From: Halovivax sp.
Lineage (GTDB): Archaea; Halobacteriota; Halobacteria; Halobacteriales; Natrialbaceae
Assembly (NCBI GenBank): GCA_007135505.1
Contig: SLIS01000405.1
Coordinates: 1-9,098, forward strand
Length of the DNA: 9,098 bases
Direction: 5' to 3'
The notes under the pieces were generated by a model. That model searched no databases. It saw only the letters and a list, made by a program, of their open reading frames with translations, and had not been told where the DNA came from. Position 1 is the stretch's first letter, and each line of letters opens with the position of its first letter. Both the position numbers and the translations under genes were made by a program. Below are positions 6,538-9,098 of the stretch, in pieces.

Positions 6538-7605
6538 TCACTCGATCGCGACCCACAGGTGCGTGTAGCGATACGCGTTATCGGTCGTTGGCTCCGATGG
6601 AACTGCCCCGTCCGGGTACAACAGGAAGACGAGGCGAATCTGTCCGTCCTCGGCGGTCGGTGTGACCTCCCGGTCGCCGTAGCCGGTCGCGCCGTCGGCC
6701 AGCTCGTACTGGACGCGGTCGAGTTCCGTTCGGTCGACGATCGACCCGTCGGCGTACTGTTGTTGCTGGACGACGACCGTGTACTCCATGGCCGTTCCCT
6801 CCTGGTTCTCGACGGCGACGGTCAGCGGGACCGACTCCCCGGGTTCGATCGAGTCCGGGTAGCCCGCCGCGACGAGGTCGCCCGAGTCGTCCTCGGACAG
6901 CAGTTGCATCCCGGTATAGGTCTCGCCGTCTTGCGGAGCGAGCAGGGCGTAGCCGCCCGTTCCAAGTGCCAGGAGGACGCTGACGGTGAGCGCGAGATTG
7001 ACGAGCGCGAGCGCGGGCGAGCCGCGCGGAAACAGGAACGAGCGGATCGCGCTGAGTCGGGCCCCGGCCTCGAGGCGGTACCGATCCCGGGGTGGAACCC
7101 GGTACCGTCGAACCAGGGCGAAGAGGGCGACGACGAGGACGAACGTACTCACGGTGACGATCACCGTCGCCGGGGTGAAGCCGTCGACGGTCGCGATCAT
7201 GAGTCCGAGAATCGGCAACAGGGCCAGACTCGTCCCGAAGGCGAGGGCGGCCCGCTCGACCTCGGTCACGCCGCTGACGGACCGCTCGTGAAGCGAACGA
7301 CCGGCCTGGCTCCCGACGGTCGAGACGGCATTCGTCGTCGAACCGCCCTGCCCAGCGTTCCGCACGGCAGCCGCCTTCGAGCGGGGGAACAACAGCGAGA
7401 CGACGGCGTATCCGGGTGCCAGAAACAGCAGGGGACCGCCGACCAGCGCGCGGACCGGCGGGGAGTTCGGATTCCACGCGAGCAGGACGGCGACGGCGAG
7501 CAGGACGAACCCGACGAGAAGTACCAGGTCCGTCGCCGCGCCGGCCGATCGACGTTCTCCGGCCCCGTACGAGTTCGCGTTCGACTGCGGGAACAACCAC
7601 TTCAT
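6538..7605 (-). CDS. DUF1616 membrane protein
   Basis: A 355-residue membrane protein matching DUF1616. Predicted spans: about 26-44, 51-73, 118-139, 144-165 and 198-222. The family signature is the second span, ALVGGPLLFLAPGYAVVSLLFPR (53-75), where the PGYA turn and LFPR exit are typical. A loop of about 45 residues rich in Ser, Gly and Arg joins spans 2 and 3. After the last span, residues 223-355 form a soluble domain ending in YRYTHLWVAIE; its NQEGTAMEYTVVVQ region (267-280) reads as a beta-sandwich fold and probably lies outside the cell. The biochemical role of DUF1616 is not established; I recall the family from haloarchaeal surface-glycosylation regions, and the GT4, FemAB and PGF-CTERM genes here fit that. 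The start is supported by a promoter-like element 39 bases upstream and by span 1 beginning about 25 residues in. FemAB2 diverges from it across 435 bases. Confidence 0.87.
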   Translation of the reverse strand: MKWLFPQSNANSYGAGERRSAGAATDLVLLVGFVLLAVAVLLAWNPNSPPVRALVGGPLLFLAPGYAVVSLLFPRSKAAAVRNAGQGGSTTNAVSTVGSQAGRSLHERSVSGVTEVERAALAFGTSLALLPILGLMIATVDGFTPATVIVTVSTFVLVVALFALVRRYRVPPRDRYRLEAGARLSAIRSFLFPRGSPALALVNLALTVSVLLALGTGGYALLAPQDGETYTGMQLLSEDDSGDLVAAGYPDSIEPGESVPLTVAVENQEGTAMEYTVVVQQQQYADGSIVDRTELDRVQYELADGATGYGDREVTPTAEDGQIRLVFLLYPDGAVPSEPTTDNAYRYTHLWVAIE

Positions 7606-7636
7606 TCGTCGGTAGCCAAGCTACGACCGGTACGGG

Positions 7637-7644
7637 GTTTGTTA
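7637..7644 (-). promoter_or_regulatory. candidate promoter element of DUF1616
   Basis: The minus strand reads TAACAAACCCCG from 7644 downward, starting exactly 39 bases before the ATG at 7605, as in PGF-CTERM gene 2. The preceding bases (GTAT) make an AT-rich GTATTAACAAA box. A leader of about 10 bases is predicted, with no Shine-Dalgarno sequence. Confidence 0.45.
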
Positions 7645-7933
7645 ATACTCGAATACCGATCGGTTGCCGAACTGTCCCAATCGCTCGTCGAACGGTTCCG
7701 ATCGGTCGTCGGACGTCGGCCGGCCAGCCCCGCAACCGATCGAGGGCGTTCGCCGACCGGTTCGAACCATCCGCCGACCCGATCCAACAACGTCGCCGTC
7801 GCTCGAAGGCGGAGCCGTGCCGGGAGATGGCGTGGTCGCCGACCCGGAGAAGTCAGTGCCTACCGGGCGAACGGGACACGATCGGCGTCACGGCTGTTTC
7901 AGCGAGTCGGCCGGTCACCGCGGAAAGCGCGTG

Positions 7934-7941
7934 ATTACAAA
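7934..7941 (+). promoter_or_regulatory. candidate TATA box upstream of FemAB2
   Basis: ATTACAAA is the most AT-rich string before FemAB2. It lies about 29 bases upstream of an ATG at 7967, the spacing of a leaderless transcript, and about 103 bases upstream of the FemAB2 ATG. If it is the promoter, FemAB2 has a leader of roughly 74 bases. Confidence 0.35.
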
Positions 7942-7966
7942 GCGTAGTTCCCACGATCACTGACCT

Positions 7967-8047
7967 ATGTTGTCGCGACCGCACCGTAACCGAGTCGTAT
8001 CCCGCAATCGAGCCGGCGCCGAACGGACGGCCGATCGACCATGGTGA
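7967..8047 (+). other. possible 26-codon upstream open frame overlapping the FemAB2 start
   Basis: An ATG at 7967 opens a 26-codon frame whose TGA (8045-8047) overlaps the FemAB2 start region: FemAB2 begins at 8041 in another frame, within ATGGTGA. The predicted peptide is Arg-rich and not acidic, which argues against a functional protein. Translation of this frame could still affect FemAB2 by termination-reinitiation. It depends wholly on the promoter guess at 7934-7941. Confidence 0.25.
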
Positions 8048-9051
8048 GCGTCGGACTCGCCACGGACGAGGACCTGTCGCGCTGGAACGGGGCCGTGAGC
8101 CGCTCCCCGCAGGGGACGCTGTTTCACGAGTACGAGGCCCTTCGGACCCTGGCCGAGCACGCAGGCGCCACGCTCCACCCGCTGGTCGGCTACAAGGGCC
8201 AGGAGCTGGTGGGCGTCTTCCCCGTCTTCTCGCTGCGCAAGGGGCCGATCACGACGGTGTTCTCGCCGCCGCCACACCTCCGGGTGCCGACGCTCGGCCC
8301 GGCGATGGTGAACCTCGCGAAGCTCAAACAGCGAAAGCGCGAGAAACGTCGCGAGCGCTTCGTCGAGGGCTGCTTCGAGTGGATCGAGGACGAACTCGCC
8401 CCGAAGTACGTCCACGTCAGGACGAGCCACGCGTTCCCCGACGCACGCCCGTTCAAGTGGAACGCCTACGACGTCACGCCGGAGTACACCTACCACGTCG
8501 ACGTCACGCCCGACCCGGAGACGCTTCTGGGGCGATTCAGCAGCGACGCGCGCCGCAACGTCACGAACACGCCCGAAGCGGCCTACGAGATCGAGGAATC
8601 GGACGAGCCCACGGCCATCGTCGACATCGTCGAGCAGGTGGCGAATCGCTACGCCGCCCAGGACGTCTCGTTCGACGTCCCCGCCGACTTCGTCGTCGAC
8701 CTCGCCGACCGGACCGAAGGCGGGGCCGTCCGCCCGTACGTCTGTCGCGTCGACGGCGAGTTCGTCGGCGGCATCCTCGCCGTCGGGTACGGGGACACGA
8801 TCGGCCGCTGGATGGGCGGCGTCCGCACCGACCGCGACGTGGACGTCCCGCTCAACGACCTCCTCGACTGGACGATCATGCGCGACGCCCACGATCGCGG
8901 GCTCGAGACGTACGACCTCGTCGGGGGCGAGACCCGCCGAATCAACCGCTACAAGGCGAAGTTCAATCCCGACCTCGAGAGCTACTACAGCCTCGAGCGC
9001 GGCAGCTGGAGCATGCGGACGCTCGCCCACCTGTACAACTCGGTCAAGTAG
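8041..9051 (+). CDS. FemAB-like (GNAT-fold) transferase, copy 2
   Basis: A 336-residue paralog of the protein at 2881-3939, from the same FemAB / Acetyltransf_6 group. Conserved blocks run in the same order: GTLFHEYEAL (25-34), SPPPH (75-79), LGPAM (85-89), RPFKWNAYDVTPEYTYHVD (136-154), FSSDARRNV (166-174), VDGEFVGGIL (237-246), PLNDLLDWTIM (270-280) and YKAKFNPDLESYYSLER (304-320). It differs in a highly basic stretch at 94-106 (KLKQRKREKRRER) and a shorter middle region. No signal peptide or membrane span is seen, so it should act in the cytoplasm, perhaps on a lipid-linked or nucleotide-linked precursor. Acyl or aminoacyl donor and acceptor are unknown. The ATG at 8041 gives an N-terminus collinear with copy 1. 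The nearest upstream gene, DUF1616, diverges; what follows after 9051 lies mostly outside the window. Confidence 0.88.
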   Translation: MVSVGLATDEDLSRWNGAVSRSPQGTLFHEYEALRTLAEHAGATLHPLVGYKGQELVGVFPVFSLRKGPITTVFSPPPHLRVPTLGPAMVNLAKLKQRKREKRRERFVEGCFEWIEDELAPKYVHVRTSHAFPDARPFKWNAYDVTPEYTYHVDVTPDPETLLGRFSSDARRNVTNTPEAAYEIEESDEPTAIVDIVEQVANRYAAQDVSFDVPADFVVDLADRTEGGAVRPYVCRVDGEFVGGILAVGYGDTIGRWMGGVRTDRDVDVPLNDLLDWTIMRDAHDRGLETYDLVGGETRRINRYKAKFNPDLESYYSLERGSWSMRTLAHLYNSVK

Positions 9052-9098
9052 GGCGGTAACGCCGGAGAGAGACCACGTGTCCGCACGACCGACGGCGG

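Larger units (their letters stand above)
7606..8040. other. 435-base divergent intergenic region
   Basis: Between DUF1616 (minus) and FemAB2 (plus). Open frames here are Arg- and Ser-rich on both strands and lack acidic bias, so no gene is called. The left 45 bases carry the DUF1616 promoter candidate. The right end holds an ATTACAAA string at 7934-7941 and a small open frame at 7967-8047 that runs into the FemAB2 start. Confidence 0.5.

Noticed and set aside
7602..7790. TTG-started 62-codon frame whose TGA overlaps the DUF1616 ATG as ATGA
   Set aside because: The overlap looks like translational coupling, but the start is a rare TTG, the product is Arg- and Ser-rich, and the DUF1616 promoter candidate would lie inside it.
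6061..7947. A 628-codon open frame on the plus strand
   Set aside because: It is antisense to PGF-CTERM gene 2 and DUF1616, which have clear signal, membrane and family motifs. Its translation is Arg-, Val- and Asp-rich without domains, typical of shadow frames in GC-rich genomes.
7957..9030. A 357-codon open frame on the minus strand
   Set aside because: It is the antisense shadow of FemAB2, with Val/Asp-rich low-complexity sequence and no recognisable family.
9052..9063. GGCG-GTAA-CGCC hairpin just after FemAB2
   Set aside because: Only a 4-bp stem and no following T-run; too weak to call a terminator.
1..9098. tRNA, rRNA, CRISPR array or insertion sequence
   Set aside because: No spaced repeat series, no transposase motifs, no terminal inverted repeats and no tRNA-like arms were seen by eye. 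The gaps between genes are too short for most of these.

Overview
The window looks like a chromosome segment of a halophilic archaeon (class Halobacteria). It is GC-rich, its proteins are rich in Asp and Glu, start codons lack Shine-Dalgarno sequences, one start has a TATA box at the spacing of a leaderless transcript, and two proteins end in the archaeal PGF-CTERM sorting signal. The genus cannot be told from the sequence alone.

Seven complete protein genes are supported. From left to right: a formyltransferase-fold protein (minus, 201-1118); a secreted PGF-CTERM surface protein with a CARDB-like domain (minus, 1320-2438); a FemAB/GNAT-fold transferase (plus, 2881-3939); a GT4 glycosyltransferase (plus, 4010-4933); a second PGF-CTERM protein closely related to the first (minus, 5188-6279); a DUF1616 membrane protein (minus, 6538-7605); and a second FemAB-like transferase (plus, 8041-9051). 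I see no RNA gene, CRISPR array or insertion sequence. The gaps at 1-200, 2439-2880 and 7606-8040 hold no convincing gene.

The content suggests a cell-surface or glycan-assembly locus: a glycosyltransferase, a possible sugar N-formyltransferase, two FemAB-like acyl/aminoacyl-type transferases, a membrane protein of a family I recall from haloarchaeal glycosylation loci, and two proteins predicted to be exported and processed by archaeosortase. This joint role is inference from gene families and neighbourhood; no substrate can be read from the sequence.

Three observations stand out. The PGF-CTERM and FemAB genes each occur twice, as PGF(minus)/FemAB(plus) sets, and the PGF-CTERM copies share a 46-base identical stretch in direct orientation around the FemAB1-GT4 pair. 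Three minus-strand genes (both PGF-CTERM genes and DUF1616) share a TAAC-A/T-AA plus C-rich element 39-42 bases before their start codons, suggesting shared control. The formyltransferase has Ser where the family normally has its catalytic Asn, in a lineage that does not formylate initiator tRNA.
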